Origin: Brasenia schreberi
Lineage: Eukaryota; Streptophyta; Magnoliopsida; Nymphaeales; Cabombaceae
NCBI GenBank assembly: GCA_036023115.1
Contig: JAYKKT010000088.1
Span: 5,140,501 to 5,204,500, forward strand
Direction: 5' to 3'
DNA: 64,000 nucleotides
Shown here: positions 27,131 to 59,041 of the stretch, piece after piece
How positions within the stretch are numbered: the stretch's first letter is position 1
Layout: every line of letters begins with the position of its first letter
Position numbers and translations under genes: made by a program
The notes under the pieces: generated by a model
The model's database searches: none
Told to the model about the DNA's origin: nothing
What the model saw: only the letters and a program-made list of their open reading frames with translations

Positions 27131-30100
27131 AAATCAAATCTTTGATGAGAGTAAAAATGTAGTATGGTATTGATTAACTATTAAATCATTGGGATTAACG
27201 TAATAATCAAAGAAAGTTCTTAGGAGTGTTCTGCATGGTTAATCATTGCACGCACAAAAGTCATAATGAGCCTTTCTGTCATTAATTTATGTAATATAAT
27301 AAAGAAGTGAAGTCACATTCGGAACCTGATTGATCCCTCACGTAATCTATACAATTACAAAATAAATGTCAACTAATTTGATTGGGCCCTGGGGACAGGG
27401 AAAAAGAGGGCTGAAATTCACACAGTCTCCTGTCACGACGATGCTGAAAAGGAAGCGCGGACCCCTTGGAATTTTGTGCAGTCCGTCAATGGCGAGCATG
27501 ATTTAGGCCCAGCTGGGGTAGGCGCATGATCCGTCAAATCGGCGGGGCTGATTACACGCAGAATTTCTAAACGTACACTCTTATTTCAGTGAAAATACTG
27601 TTTTTGTATTTTCTCACTAGTACACAACACTGATTGATCCTCTCTATGTGGTAGAGAACCTCAATAGTTCAACCACACGAGATCACCTTCACACGCTAGA
27701 TATTCTCTTGATATTTATGTGTTGCTCAATCTCAATTGAGAGGTGTGTAAATACTCAATCTCGTTTGATATTGGACTCCATCGAGATCTCATGGTTGATA
27801 TTTCTTCGATTTTGTTTTTCGTTTTTATTGTGTAGGTGTTCATTTTCGATTGATTTTCATTTGTTGTTGGTGTATGGAACCAGCGATGATCGACAAAGAA
27901 ATGTGGCTAGAGTCCGGTTCCCATATTATTGAGTCATGCCTAGTCTAAAACGGTCATGCGAAAGAGCATGTCACCTTGTTTCTAGTCTCGCAGTGTAGAT
28001 GTGGTCTATCATCTACTTATGCAAACCTAGGCCGCCTCTATGGGATGTGTCTTGAGTGTGTTCGTCTTCCATGCATAACATGTGCAGCTCGCATATTTCG
28101 TCTACTTTATTACGTTTTGAATGAACTATTTTAGATTTTATAATAGGAATGGCTCAGACAGGTGATAATGTATCCTATGAAGGTGGACAATAAATTGTTG
28201 TATTGTTACGACATCATCAAGAAGCTAAAATGCCTTCATGTTAGTATATAGTAGACGACCACAGCGAGGAGCACATGGAGTCATTACATACGATCATCCA
28301 ATGGTTTAGCCACAGTTTTAGATGGATTATGCCTCATCACTCTTGAAAAGAATACTGATCTCGTGAGCATACAGTAATCCATGCAACCATTATAATGTAC
28401 ATCGGCATGAATGGGGATCAATGCCTACTATTTCCACACGACTCATCTCTTTGACAATTAGATCAAGTGCATGTCACGAGACTCTTCTCTCCAAATTTTT
28501 TATAATCTCTTGTATACAATCCACATAATGCATGCTAATAGTTGGTTATTCCTGAAAAAACTTCTTTAGTTCTTTAGTTTTGTGACCTGCAACTCTATCC
28601 ACAAATGGAGTTGGACCTATATCGCATTAAATCGTTCAACAGAACTGTCGAGAAATCCTTTTAATTGTACACAAGTACCCTCAATATTATCGACCAACAC
28701 ACTATAAGCAAAATAAAATTTAAAAAAAATAGTGACGTACATATGTAGAAACAAGTATACTCACTTACCGATTAGTTATATGAATATTGTTATGCAACAA
28801 ATTGATCATTCAATCCACTTTCATCAATCTAAGTATCGTCATATGTAGTATATCTAAAGTCTACTATACAATAATTAACGCTTTCACTTGATTTTTTGAC
28901 ATATTACACAATAAGAATAATATCTTTAACATAACAAAAATACATAGTAGCACACCTTGTGTAGTAGTATAGGTTTGATTTGGACCTAAACCCGGATCCG
29001 GATCCACCCGAGGAAAGAACATCAATGCTTGATCAAGAGTGTTGTTGCTCTTGTTATGGAAAGCAAGAGGCAGTAACTGCCACCCACCATGATTTTTCAT
29101 GGTTTAAAGTGTGTTTTTTGAATAGATTTTCGTCATAGGGAAGGTGCTTGCACCTCCACGATGTTAGTTGATTCTAAGCAAGGCGAAATAATGAGAAATT
29201 AGCCTGAAAAAAAGGTATTTTTCATGAATTTTCTATTTTTTTCTTGTTTGCTTTGATTTCATGGTGAAAATGATGATTTCTTCATCGATTATGGCTTGGG
29301 TTAAAGGGGATTTGATATGTCCCACTAACTAGGTTGATTTTGGTGGTTTTGGCAGATAAAAGGTGTTGCAAAATACATTGAATCGCTGATTACTTCTTCA
29401 GTCGAGTTAGGATCCAGGATAGCTTAATTGGATCTAGGTTGAGTTTTGGGTCATTTTCAGGGTCGTTTGAGATCTGATTTGTGTATGGTTTGTTTCGTTA
29501 GACTTGTAGTTAAATGAATTTTGATATTATTATTTTAAATTATTTAAAGATTAAAATTGAAGGATTTGAAATGGTTTGGGATTGGATCTTAGTGGTCCTT
29601 TAGGTGGGGTTTTACATTCTTTTATAGAACCATGATAGAAGTTGTTTTTCTTGTTTCAAATGGATTTAAATGTACTTGATTATTAAATACTTTTATTGAT
29701 GATTGTTAAGTGATGTTTGCAATTATGGGTATTTAAAATGCTTTTGAAGTGAACTTTTTATGGCTTGGTTAATAAAGAGCATGTTTTGATATGCATATAT
29801 TAGTAAAAAATAGTATTTGAATATTGTATAGATACAGATTTGAATATATGTGGATCTAGATATGCGTTTGTGAATTTGATAAAGTGGAAATAGCTTTGAA
29901 ACATAATGATGTGTAAATGCATGTTTCGTACTTGTGTGGTTTGTGTGGGGTCTCTAGAGAATTCTTGGTCTCTTAAGCATTCTAGCTTGGGGCAAATATA
30001 GAGTATGTTCTTGGGTACTCTATTGTGAGAGTTGGTGTTGTTTGACCATCATGAACGAGGTGGCAAAGGTCACGTAAGGGAGGGCCAAACGACTCCTTTG

Positions 30101-31940
30101 GCCTTGGGACAGACACAGTATGAGCTATGATTATCGTTACTAATTGATGTGTCTGTGTGTGAGTATGAATTTGAAATCATGAGTTAGAAATGAAAATGTG
30201 ATTTGTTATGAAAAGATTGTGAAAACATGTATGTATTGAATTTATTTAAAGATGTTTAACATTCCTATTGAGCTATGAGTCGTAGCACACCCTATCATTT
30301 TACAGTTCATTCTAAAGCTAGCAATTTTAGGGTACACTGAGTTGAGTAGAAATTGATTGAAATATACTTTTAGATGGTATGATTTAGATACATAGTAGAC
30401 AATTATTTTAACCTTCAGGGTTATGTTTGGTGGGCCCCGCACCATGTTATCTAGCTTATTTAGACTTATGAAAATTGATATATTTAAAGTTTGATATTTT
30501 ATCCGAGTTAGATTTTAGTTATTCTTGTATTTGATTGTCACTCACGCTTGGGTTATGGTCACGACTCCTGTGGGCGTGACACCTTGTGTACATTTAGAAA
30601 TTTGATGGTGGCATGCACAAGTTACATATCGCTTAGAAAAGAGTTGCACACAAATTATGTATTCATTACTAGAGAGTCCGCCTCAAGTGCATCCTTCAGA
30701 GAAGTAGAAAATGCTTGGGCTGCGACGACAGAAATATGATATGGCACACCTATGATGCATTATTTTATAAAACTCACACACTTGAGGCTCGCTTCATTCT
30801 TGATCAACAACACTCACCTCACCTAGAACTTGACAGAAACTTGATGTTTTGATTTATTTTTATGAAATTGATTGCTAGATCGATGGAAGGCTTTCAATAA
30901 TGTACATATTATGATTGCAGAAAATTGAATAAGGTTGAAAATAGATCAAAATTGATAAAAATCAATCAAAAGTAATGAAAATATATTTAATATCATTATT
31001 GAAAGTGAGAACATACGAAGATAGGAGGAAAACATTATCGATTGTGGTGTAGAACTAATGGTGGGACTATGGTTACTCTGACAGTAGAGTTGTGAAAAAG
31101 GGTGTAGGGTGAGAGAGAATCTATAAGAGAGGTAATTTCAAGTTTTTTTTGAAAAAAGTGAATGTTTAGTAAAAAGAGCACATGAATAGCAATTATAATT
31201 TTTTACATAATTGTTGTTCATAAACCTTTTTACTAAACATATATCCTTTTTAATCTTAAATTACTCTTGCTGCATATTTTCTCTCGTCTCTTCCTTTTCA
31301 CCAGTTTTTTCTTCTCTTGATGATGAATGTAGGCTTCTCCTTTCTTCCCAACAATCTTTCTTGATCTTCTTCTATTTGGCAATCTCTTTTAATATTGTTG
31401 TTTCTCTAAATTTTTTAAAGCTTTCATGAATGGTTTTTTATCCTTTTATTGGTCTCTTTCGAACTTCTTTCTCTTTTATTCTCAATCTCTATCTCGATCT
31501 AAACATAAATCTCACAAAAAAAATTGATAGACAATGAAACTTTAAATCATTTCTTATGATAAACATTTTTTATGAAAGAAGATATCGGCGACCGACTATA
31601 AGACATGCCTAAGGTGTGTTTTACTTAAGGGACAAATGCACCCATGATGCATCACTGTCTGAGGAGCTACACATTGTATGTTTTTGTTCTAAAGATGTTG
31701 TGATTGAACCGCGTATGAAATACGCTTAAGGTGCATTATATTAAAATGATAGATGTGCACTGGGCACATCACTTTTTGAAGATTGACGCGTGTTGGACAT
31801 ATTTTTTTGAGAAAATATTGTTTGCAATTAGAGAATGGAAGAGAGAGAAATGGAAAGGAGAAATTTTTAAAAATGATAAAAAAGAGTATATGTTTGGTAA
31901 AAAATGGATGGATGAATAGTAACACCTTTTCATCCCCTCT
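27131..31940. other. Gene-poor intergenic region
   Basis: About 4.8 kb without a gene I can support. Sequence near 29990-30120 and 30540-30590 (for example ACTCCTGTGGGCGTGACACC) is reminiscent of Gypsy-type LTRs but no boundaries were found. A minus-strand open stretch at 28864-29100 (MKNHGGWQLLPLAFHNKSNN...) has no recognised homology. Confidence 0.4.
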
Positions 31941-32098
<158 letters not shown>

Positions 32099-33497
32099 AT
32101 GTTACTGCTGAACTTCAACTCGAACATTTTGAGAAATAGCTTGCCGCCCTTTTATGGGTAAGCTGAACGAGTTGGGAAAGGTTTCCTTTAACACCATAGA
32201 TGAATGAATCCTTATTTATGTAAAGTATTTACGAAAAATCAAAACGAAGAGGTCGCACAAGCACCGCCATATAGAGGTGGCTAGTTTGGACCTGGGCTTA
32301 AATCGGACTTGTGCGGCCCTAGAACTGGCCGGGCCACAACAAGAAAACTGGGAACTCCGTGGTTCGATTCTAGCTCAACCTATCGAGGAACGGAAATGGT
32401 AGATATGCTCTCAAGTGAATTTGTTGGTTGCAGTTTGAAGTCCCACTTTTGTCTTGTGAATTTGCAAATGAAACCGAAACCAGTACCAGCCTAGGGCAGG
32501 TCCGAGGACATACATAACCGGAACCGGACCTGAACCTGAACCCAAGGGGTTCTGGTTAAGTGCTGATTCCAGGTTTTGGTGGAATAAAAAAAGCCCTTTT
32601 GAGTCTATCCTAATACAATTGTCTTGGGAGCACGGTTTAGAGCTTTCTCATGTCGAGTTGAGCTAAAACCGTGTGAGATAGCACAAGCCAAACCAAACTA
32701 CGAGTAGCGTGACTTATTTACCGGCCCTACCTTAGGAGTCCACATTTTTTATATTTGCGTTGTGCAAATGATAATAATCTCCTTAACCCTAACACACACA
32801 TTAAAAGAAGAAACATGATCAGCATGCCTTGCCGATGGCTTAGATGTAGGCACCACGCCATATGCACGCCTTGGGTATTGAACTCTTGACCAACTGCTTA
32901 AGAGGCCTGGTTATTGGGGATTTAATCTGAGAGAGAAGCTATCACAAGTCTCAACAAATCAATCACCTATTAGAGTTTTGTTGGAGCCTTCTTGTTTCCA
33001 TTGTTTTATCTGAGAATGCTAAGTTTACAAAAAGGTGGGTTGAAATGTGGATTCTCAGTGTATTGACTTCAAAAACCTTAGAAGCAAAATATGCCGTGAG
33101 AGGCTCGGAGTAGGGGTGGCAATGGTGCGAGGTGAGATGGGTTTTCGCCCCACCACCACCCACTCTACACTGGAAACCTCATATTAGACCCTATACCCGC
33201 CCCCTAGGTCTGGAATATCATACTCCACACTCACCCTACGCACACTCTTATAGAACCTGCCCTGCACCACTTCAACCTACCTAAATTAAAAAAATTACTT
33301 AACATCATATATTTTATATTAAAATAATATATATTTTTATAGTATTTATATTCAATTAGAATAACCATATATATAGGTATCTTCTTTGCCCTTCAACCAG
33401 ATGAGCTTTTGGTGGGTACTCATAGGGTGGTTAGAGGTTGTTATCCGTAGGTTAGAGCTTACTAGAAAAGAAAGAAACTAAATTAGCAATTTATGCG
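32099..33497. other. Intergenic with MITE-like ends
   Basis: A TAGAGGTGGCTAGTTTGGAC start at about 32273 and a GGGGTGGCAATGGTGCGAGG start at about 33112 resemble ends of hAT MITEs. I could not pair either with a right end and target duplication. No gene. Confidence 0.35.
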
Positions 33498-33598
33498 GAT
33501 GCAAAGCAGTAGCTCACTTAGGGCCCTCTAAGTCCCCCCATGCAAATGGTGAGTTCGATTCTCTCTGTGTGTGAGTGTGCAAATAAGGCTTTGGCCAT
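33498..33598 (+). repeat. tRNA-derived SINE (diverged)
   Basis: GCAAAGCAGTAGCTCACTTA (A box), GTGAGTTCGATTCTC (B box) and AAATAAGGCTTTGGCC match the local SINE family. Confidence 0.65.
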
Positions 33599-33870
33599 AT
33601 ATATATATATATGAGAAGAGGGGGAGAAAATATAGTAAATATAGGTATTCATTCATATATTTAAATATTTCCACATTTTATTATGATGATCAATTGTGAA
33701 AATTTGAAATTAAAAAATAAAAAATATAGTTATACTTTTTTTTTCTTTATATTTAATATACCATGTACATTAAATGCTTTTTAATATGGGTAAGTGTAAA
33801 CATAGACTATGTTCTCTTTCTATATTTTATATATATAACTGATTATGTAAACTTTGATTGAATTTTCATA
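33599..33870. other. AT-rich spacer between two SINEs
   Basis: It opens with a short AT microsatellite. No gene. Confidence 0.4.
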
Positions 33871-33983
33871 TGTAAGTTGCGCTGCGAGCAAGGGTTTGAG
33901 TCACTAGACAAAGGTCATGAGTTCAAAACCCCATGGCGTGTATTTAGCTTCAGCCTCCACATTGTGTGAAAGAAAAAAAAAAA
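33871..33983 (+). repeat. tRNA-derived SINE (diverged)
   Basis: A degraded A-box region (GCGCTGCGAGCAAGGG), a B-box-like TCATGAGTTCAAAACCCC, the family motif TTAGCTTCAGCCTCCACATT and an A-rich tail. Confidence 0.6.
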
Positions 33984-34880
33984 CAGCTTACACGTGGATG
34001 CTTCCGTATTAACTTCAACAACCATTACAGCACACTCGCAATTCAGTGGGGCCACAATAATGGGTCTCATCTGGGAACAAGGATCCGATCCCCTCGTCAC
34101 GTTAACGGGGCTTATTTGCACACAAGGATCCGAATCCATTTATCGAGCAGGAACTACGCTGAATCGGACCCAAGCAATCAGGGGTAGATGGGGAAGTCAC
34201 ATTAACTGGGTCCCACAATTATTTAAATAGCAGAAATTCTCAACCATCAAACTTCGGGGCACGAGCTTCAAGGCGTACCTCCATACGAAGTCAGTGAAAG
34301 CGAGCGGACCTGCAGTGTTTTATTAAATGCGACTCGTAAATAATTTCGACGTCCGGCCGTTCCACGTCCTGGAGATTCCTTCTTTTGTTCCGGGTTGACT
34401 ACATTGCCCCTCGAATGACCTAAGAGACACGAACACGAAGAACCTCTTTTTCCGGGATTCATGATGTTCGACTTGTGAGTCGACCACCAAGCGAGGTGAG
34501 ATGTTGCCCTTTGTGCCGTTAATATATAAATTATAGCAGCGTAGTACGTATTAATGAAATGAAACAAAATGTTTAAGCTATTTCGGAAAGAGGTGTCTAC
34601 CCAGCAGTCCGGCCCCAGACCTGGCGGGCCAAGAAAAATGTGAGCCTGGCCAAAGCTTGTCTTATGTTATATTATATTATAATATTAATATAAAAAATAT
34701 TGGCATACACACTCATATATAGAGTGAATGGATCCAACGATATTTGTCACATGCACTCACCTTTTAGTTTTGCGGGACATGAAAATAACAAAGGTATTTT
34801 TTACATTTTTTAAAACCCATTTATAACTTTTAAAATAGTTTGTGTTCTAAAAGTAAAAAGTGAACATGGTATATATATAT
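33984..34880. other. Intergenic, no supported gene
   Basis: Open stretches on both strands near 33990-34570 have no family motifs. Nothing else was recognised. Confidence 0.4.
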
Positions 34881-34985
34881 AACGAATAAGAGCTAAGCCT
34901 TTTTCTATACTAAATGGGGTTTGCTAGACGGATTATTTATTTTCATATAGCTCATAATGTGTGATGGTAGTAGTTAACCCAACAT
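34881..34985 (-). mobile_element. RTE LINE, 3'-terminal fragment
   Basis: The segment AGCTAAGCCTTTTTCTATAC and the following roughly 80 bp (through GTAGTAGTTAACCCAAC) match, in reverse, the last about 110 bp of the RTE element ending at 50376. No clear target duplication. Confidence 0.65.
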
Positions 34986-35400
34986 AATATATGTATGTGT
35001 ATGCACACGTGTGTATGTGTTGTGTGTACATGTATATGTTTCTGTTGGTCCTACAAGATAACCCATTTGACCCCGTTCAAAATATATGCCAAAAAAACTT
35101 TAACACCTCGTTAAATGATCGATGAGCAGAGGAGAGGGACTCAATAGTAGAAAAATTGAACCAACCTTCAAATTCAATAAAAGAGACCATGTTAAGTGAT
35201 CAACAGGTCCTGATTTTCTTTTCCGTTGAAATGGTAGGTTCTGTAATTCATCTGATATATATAATGTACAAGTTAAAACTGATATACAATTATCAAAGAA
35301 ATATTTTTAGTATCTATAATCAAATTTTGAACAAAATGGAAGCATTTATAAAGATAACTTAATAATTATGCAAATTGGATACAATATAAAGGTGCATTAA

Positions 35401-35517
35401 ATGCACCCAGAGCGTTTGCTCACCTTAGGGCTCTCTGAAGCCCACTTGCATGTGATGAGTTCGAATTTTGGGGGGTGCATGCATGTGTATAGTTTCGGCC
35501 TCACATTGCAACAAAAA
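35401..35517 (+). repeat. tRNA-derived SINE with target duplication
   Basis: A box GCGTTTGCTCACCTTAGG, B box GATGAGTTCGAATTTTGG, body GTTTCGGCCTCACATTGCAA and an A tail. Flanking 13-mers AAAGGTGCATTAA (35388-35400) and AAAGGTGCATCAA (35518-35530) differ at one base. Confidence 0.85.
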
Positions 35518-35908
35518 AAAGGTGCATCAAGTGTATAATGTGACAAAGCAATACCATTAGGGATAAGCAAAAATTGACTATAACCGCAACTGGGACAAAA
35601 TTAACTCATTTTTTGCATTTAGGTTTCAGTTTTTAGATTTTTCAGTTTGCTTTTGGTTTTAAATTTTCAACAAGTTTGGTAATAGCAGTTTGGTTCATTT
35701 GTGGAGCTCAAAATAAAAGAATAGCTGAACCTACAGAACTAATCTACGTCCAAAGTAATAAAAAAAGAAAAGAAAAGAAAAGGTTCATCTAGGGATCACA
35801 ATACCCACCCTGGTTCCCGGTTCTCGGTTCAGTCGGTTCCTAGCCCGATCCGGTTAGGAAACGACCACGTTTTCCAACAAAAATGCTGGAAAATGGTATT
35901 AAAAAGTA

Positions 35909-36017
35909 CACAACAACAACTAAGCTTTTCCCATACTAGACGGGGTTGGTTACATGGATTTTTTGTTTCCACATATCCCTATCGTGTGTCATGTTATCAG
36001 TTAACTCACAATAAGCT
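35909..36017 (-). mobile_element. 5'-truncated RTE LINE with 19-bp target duplication
   Basis: The minus strand carries the 3' end of the RTE family (ACAACAACAACTAAGC and on), including the (TTG)n tail. It is flanked by identical 19-mers AAAATGGTATTAAAAAGTA at 35890-35908 and 36018-36036. Only about 109 bp were copied, a typical 5' truncation by target-primed reverse transcription. Confidence 0.9.
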
Positions 36018-36036
36018 AAAATGGTATTAAAAAGTA

Positions 36037-37400
36037 TTGAAAGAAAATAAATACAACATAATATTATTTGTTTAGAGTATGATGGACTGTTACATAATGC
36101 AAGGGATGCTCATGATCATAATGCAAGGGACGCTCATGATAAAAATGTAGTTCTTAAGGGCAAAACAGAACTGGTAATATAGAAAAAGGTTGTGTGACAG
36201 ATCAAATGTAAAAATATGCTTAATAAGGTTCAGATTAGGGCTCAAGGAACTAAATCAAACTCATTTAACCAATCTACAGTGGTTGCTTGGTTGATTATTT
36301 GGCTTTGAGGTTCGATTTGCAACTCCTTTTCCTGGTTTGCTCCTGTTGTCATCCAAAGTGAACATCGAATGACAATTTCATAATCCCATTGGCAATTTCA
36401 TAATTTAAGATTGAAACCAAACCATTAAAGCCAAACCTATCACACACATGCACGCACACCGCACAAACACACGGTAAGATTCACAATATAACTAGGAAGA
36501 CATTTCAAATACCACACATGTTAGTTTGATGTATCCCATTTAATATCTTTGGATCCGAGAATCAACAAACTCAACTCCATGATGTTGGCAAAATATAGGT
36601 TCTTTTTCACTTCCGACTGAGGTGGTAATATAAAAGTAGAACTTGCAATCCAATTTGAAGCATGGTTGAGGATGCTATAAAATGTACATTCTAATATATA
36701 TGACTATCAACATTGTTTTTTCTATAGTGGTACTTTACATGTGAACTAAGTCTACACCTAAAGTGTGTGTATATATATTATCACGTGAAAGACTAATGAA
36801 ATGATTCGAAACCAAACTAAACTGAAACGGGTATGTGGTTTGGTTTAGTTTGATGGCTTATAATGATATGGTTGAGCTAGAAATTAAAATGCTTATACAT
36901 ACATATATATACATATACATACATACATATATGTATATATATAATCATGTAAAAATTTTACAAAATGATCTAAAACCAAACCGAACTAAAACCACTCATT
37001 TGGTTCAGTTTAGATGGTTTACAATGATCTGGTTGAGCTAGAAATTAGAATGATTTGCTTCTCTAGTTTAGACACTTGAAGAATTGTTGAAATGGAGCTA
37101 CAATGATAAGTTGTTGGAAAAAAAAATAGATAGTGAAAACTTGGAAAAAAATGAAAGATGCAAAGGGGTTGAAAACGATAAAGTATAGTTTTTCTCTTAG
37201 ATGAAATGTTAAGAGCTAAAAGTTAGGGGTAGCTATGGGGCAGGTCGAGGATGGGTATACCTACCCGACCCGTATTCGAATCTCAATTTCAACAATTTAA
37301 ATTGAAAGATTTCCTCCCGAACCGAACCAGGGACGTTTTCGTCAATTTCGCAACGCTCAATGTAATTTAGGATGAAGTTCAGGGTAATATGATAATTTAG
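36037..37400. other. Intergenic upstream of AHL gene
   Basis: Several short AT/ACAT microsatellites (for example 36895-36945). Two segments near 36785-36870 and 36965-37050 are imperfect direct repeats (each with AACCAAAC and GGTTGAGCTAGAAATTA). No gene. Confidence 0.45.
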
Positions 37401-38528
37401 GTTACACATATCCGGACTTCCCGTTCGCGAAACAAGAGTCTTCAGGCTTTCGTCATCATCTTCCCAGCGTCCCCTTATTTATTTCTTTTTCTTTTTTGGG
37501 GAAGGACAAAAAAGGGGGACGAATCAACGACGACAAATAGCAGAAGGGAACGGGAAGAATTAATGGTAGAACCCCTTCATAAATTATTAGTATTTTCCGC
37601 TTGATTTTCTTTTCTCTTAGGAATTTCAGTAGAAACTTTTGTCCCGCATTGCGAGTGGGATGAGGACGTATATCGAAGGAGGAGGACAGCACAACCCCCC
37701 TCTCTCTCTCTCTCTCTCTGTTCGTCTGCCTCCGTCCTCCCTCTTTGTTCTTTTGTGTGATGAGAGAAAGATACACGATGGGCTAACATTTTATTTTCTT
37801 GGTCACGAAACATAGAAATTTCCATGAGCAGAAATGGTGAAGATACGGTGGCATTATGGTTTGTTGTTGCATTCTTTCCGCTCTCTTGTTTTCTCTTTTG
37901 ATTCGAGTTCTTTTATTGCAACGAGGATGAGTCGTGGACTCTTTTCGTTTTCAATGGAGCTCGAGCATTTTAAGTTTCGTTTCGAGTGTTTCATCTTTTG
38001 GTTATTCCTTTCTTTTCCTTCAAAGTCATGTTCTTTTATTTTAATCTCTTCGTGTTTGATTTGAAAAAAACGACGATTTTCATGCTTTTGTGGCACCGAA
38101 ACGCAGAATCTTAGTTGATGGGACGCATGTCTTGAACTTCTCTTAAGGTTTGAGTAATCTTTTAATGTGATTTATTGCAAGAGATGTAAACGATCTTCAG
38201 ATTGACTCAACTAGTAGAACTCTGGGTAACAAGTACTGGAGTGTTGATATATTGTTTACTATTTGCTTCCTTGAAGGTTGAAACTCGACCATCGGCAAAC
38301 TCTCTCCGGGAGCCTCAACTGCAAGTTGGTCCGTTGCTCAAGTTTAGCGCCAGAGAGGCCCCACAGCCATTAATACCCGCTTATTTATTGTGTCAATAAG
38401 CCGATTGACAGGGAAGAGGGATACTTGGTTTTGCCATTTGCAGTAGATCCTTGTTTTCTACTTCCCCTCTTTTTTTCTCTTTTCCTTTGTTGGTAGCGTG
38501 GAATTTGTGTACATTGAGGAATAAATGC
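37401..38528 (+). promoter_or_regulatory. AHL promoter and 5' untranslated region (probable)
   Basis: The sequence just upstream of the AHL coding start is less AT-rich than its surroundings and has a CCCCCCTCTCTCTCTCT pyrimidine tract near 37695-37719, a common feature of plant core promoters and leaders. An AG-ending stretch at about 38440-38444 (TTTGCAG) could close a 5' UTR intron. The transcription start is not defined by anything I can see. Confidence 0.4.
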
Positions 38529-56777
<18,249 letters not shown>

Positions 56778-57907
56778 TCTCGGTCATCTCCAGACAGATT
56801 TTGGGTTTTTCGTTGCACTAGGTACTGAAAAAATGTTCACCAGTGTTTTGTTAATTCTCTTTTAGTGCTGGGGTAGTCCGTTGGTTCATGTTTGTAGCTT
56901 GCTCTGGTTCAGGCTTTCTCGGACTGCATGTACTTATGCATCATGAATTTAAGTGGCTTCATTTTTCCTTCATCAATCTCCCGGTTCTTGGGGGACTTCT
57001 CAAGAAGCTTGGTAGCTCAAGGCTTTTATGGAAGCGGCATCTTCATTATCCTCTTTTTCTTCAAATCAGGGGGTTGTACCCTACGTGCAACTTATCATAT
57101 GAAAGGGTGTGCTTATGCTATCCTTTTCCAGTTGGAGATGTCAGTACGAACCTGCCCATTCCCCAACCCCGGCCCTTGTGGGCCAAGGAAAATGTGTGCT
57201 CACATATTATAAGATGCTGGCCTGGTTTGGTCTGTGGGTGTGTTTGATTCGTGGTGTTAGGTGTAAGAGCTATAAGTTTAGACCTAAAGAAGCTTCTAAT
57301 TATGGTTTTATGTTTGATTCATGAATGGTACTAATGTTTAGGTTTTTGTATGAGGTAAGATAACGGCATGAGAGAGAACAATGCTCAATGCTCTTGGGTT
57401 TAGATCCTGTGACCCATCTCTTCTAACAACTCTCCTGAATTAGATCCTATGGCCCATCTCTTCTCTAGTGTCAAAATTTTTTACTTATGGAACCATAGTT
57501 TCATACCACATGTTCTGCATTTGATCTATAACGGAACTTAGAAATGCGAGAACAAAAAGGGCCATGAGTTGAGCCAGGCCGGGCCACATATTATACAAAC
57601 ATGTATATATTTGTAACGACGCTCACACCTGAAAGAGGTGAACCAAAGTAGACTTGTCCCACCTTTTTTACAGGTGTTCATCGAAGAAAGGTGTAACATG
57701 GTATTGATGCGAGAAGCCTCTTGGAGCCAAATGTCTTAAAAAACCAAGTAAAACTTTCAAATGGATCGGGGGACAGAGAGAGAGAGAGAGTGGAAGGACG
57801 AAGGAATCGCATGCGTTCCGACTTGTATCGCTTTCTCGAGCTATTCAATTGGCACGCGTCATTTCCGTGGTTTGGCTCTCCTTCGAAGCTCACCCACCGT
57901 GCCATCA
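56778..57907. other. AHL 3' region and intergenic spacer
   Basis: The first part should be the AHL 3' UTR. A GA-rich stretch lies at 57774-57791. No other gene supported. Confidence 0.45.
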
Positions 57908-58614
57908 ATGGTGGGAGAAACCCTAATAGATGACATTGCTGCCACCGATCGCGTCCTCGACGCTTTAGATAATCCGCTTCCTTCCGATCCTGGTATTCTT
58001 GATGTCGTTAACGGTGAATCGTGCGCATGCAGGAGAGAGAGAACGAGGCAGTGTTGAAAATCGTTTTCTCATAAAATCGATGACCACACTAGTACATATT
58101 TGAGTTAGGCCTTATAGACCCGACCTAGTAACATCTGGCCCCGTGGGCCGGCTTGGAAAATGGGCTGGAAATTTCTGGCCAGGCCCTGTAACATATGAAG
58201 CATTAGCTCCTTGTGTACCTGCTCCAGTTGTGTATGATATTTAACAAAACCTAAAGTCAAGGTTAAGTATTTGATCACAAGGCCCAGGAACTACAGTTCT
58301 CATGTGCGAACCCCACATTTTACCCAATTACGAGGCCCATCAGCGGTCCACCCTCAAAGGTGGACCGTTGGAGATGGAATTAGAGGTTCAGTTCTCTCGG
58401 CCTCACAATCAAAAGCCCCCTTAATGACAATCAACGTAGTTACTCTTGCACCACGAGTCATGCACTTGTGCCGCTAGAAGAACCTGAACTTCTAACCCGA
58501 AGGCTTCTGGTCTAACAGCAAACTTCATTTGCCTTCAACTAGCAAAGGTGCGATATCCTTGACACCGCCGAAGAAGAGACTCCCGCTCGTCTGCGTGGCC
58601 TTTCTGACTGTACT
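57908..58614 (+). pseudogene. Possible gene or fragment of unknown family
   Basis: An ATG at 57908 opens MVGETLIDDIAATDRVLDAL followed by DNPLPSDPGILDVVNGES, with higher GC than its surroundings and a coding look. About 500 bp later (58549-58614) a block reads RCDILDTAEEETPARLRGLS or, in another frame, KGAISLTPPKKRLPLVCVAF. It is bounded by an AG and a GT. I do not recognise the family, and the link between the two blocks is a guess. Confidence 0.25.
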
Positions 58615-59041
58615 GGTATAATTTTCTGCAATATATTCTCATGCCACAGCGATGTTTGAGCAGCTTCAACACATTCCAGAGCAAATTGGAAGCTCTTCCT
58701 CATGCCGCAGATTAATCAATTAAAAATTTCTTAATTGTTGTTAGCCACGAGAGTGACCCCCGGGTAGAAGTATCTGAATGAAAAAGAATTTAAAAGGTAC
58801 AAAGAAGGAATAGAAGAATATTCTGAATATTGAACAATATCACTTTCCAAATGAAAAAATATACAAAATAAAAAGGGCTGACAAGTATATAGACCTTACA
58901 ACAAGACCCAAACATATCTACGCAACATCACGCCACAAACATCTTACCTACACTATGCACGAAGCAATATTATTACAACCCTCCATCAGCCAATAAGTAC
59001 GGATGATGCTCTACCAATGTGTGTGTGTGGAGTCATGGGTA
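58615..59041. other. Spacer 3' of glutathione peroxidase exons
   Basis: No gene seen. Probably holds the peroxidase 3' UTR near 59041. Confidence 0.45.

Noticed and set aside
28864..29100. Minus-strand open frame starting MKNHGGWQLLPLAFHNKSNN
   Set aside because: No recognised family, no splice context, and chance open frames of this size are common here.
27131..31940. Gypsy LTR-like words near 29990-30120 and 30540-30590
   Set aside because: No LTR boundaries, partner copy, PBS or coding domain could be found. Kept only as a remark.
37456..38096. Overlapping open frames on both strands upstream of the AHL start
   Set aside because: They fall in the promoter and leader, are built on CT/GA-rich sequence, and show no family motifs.
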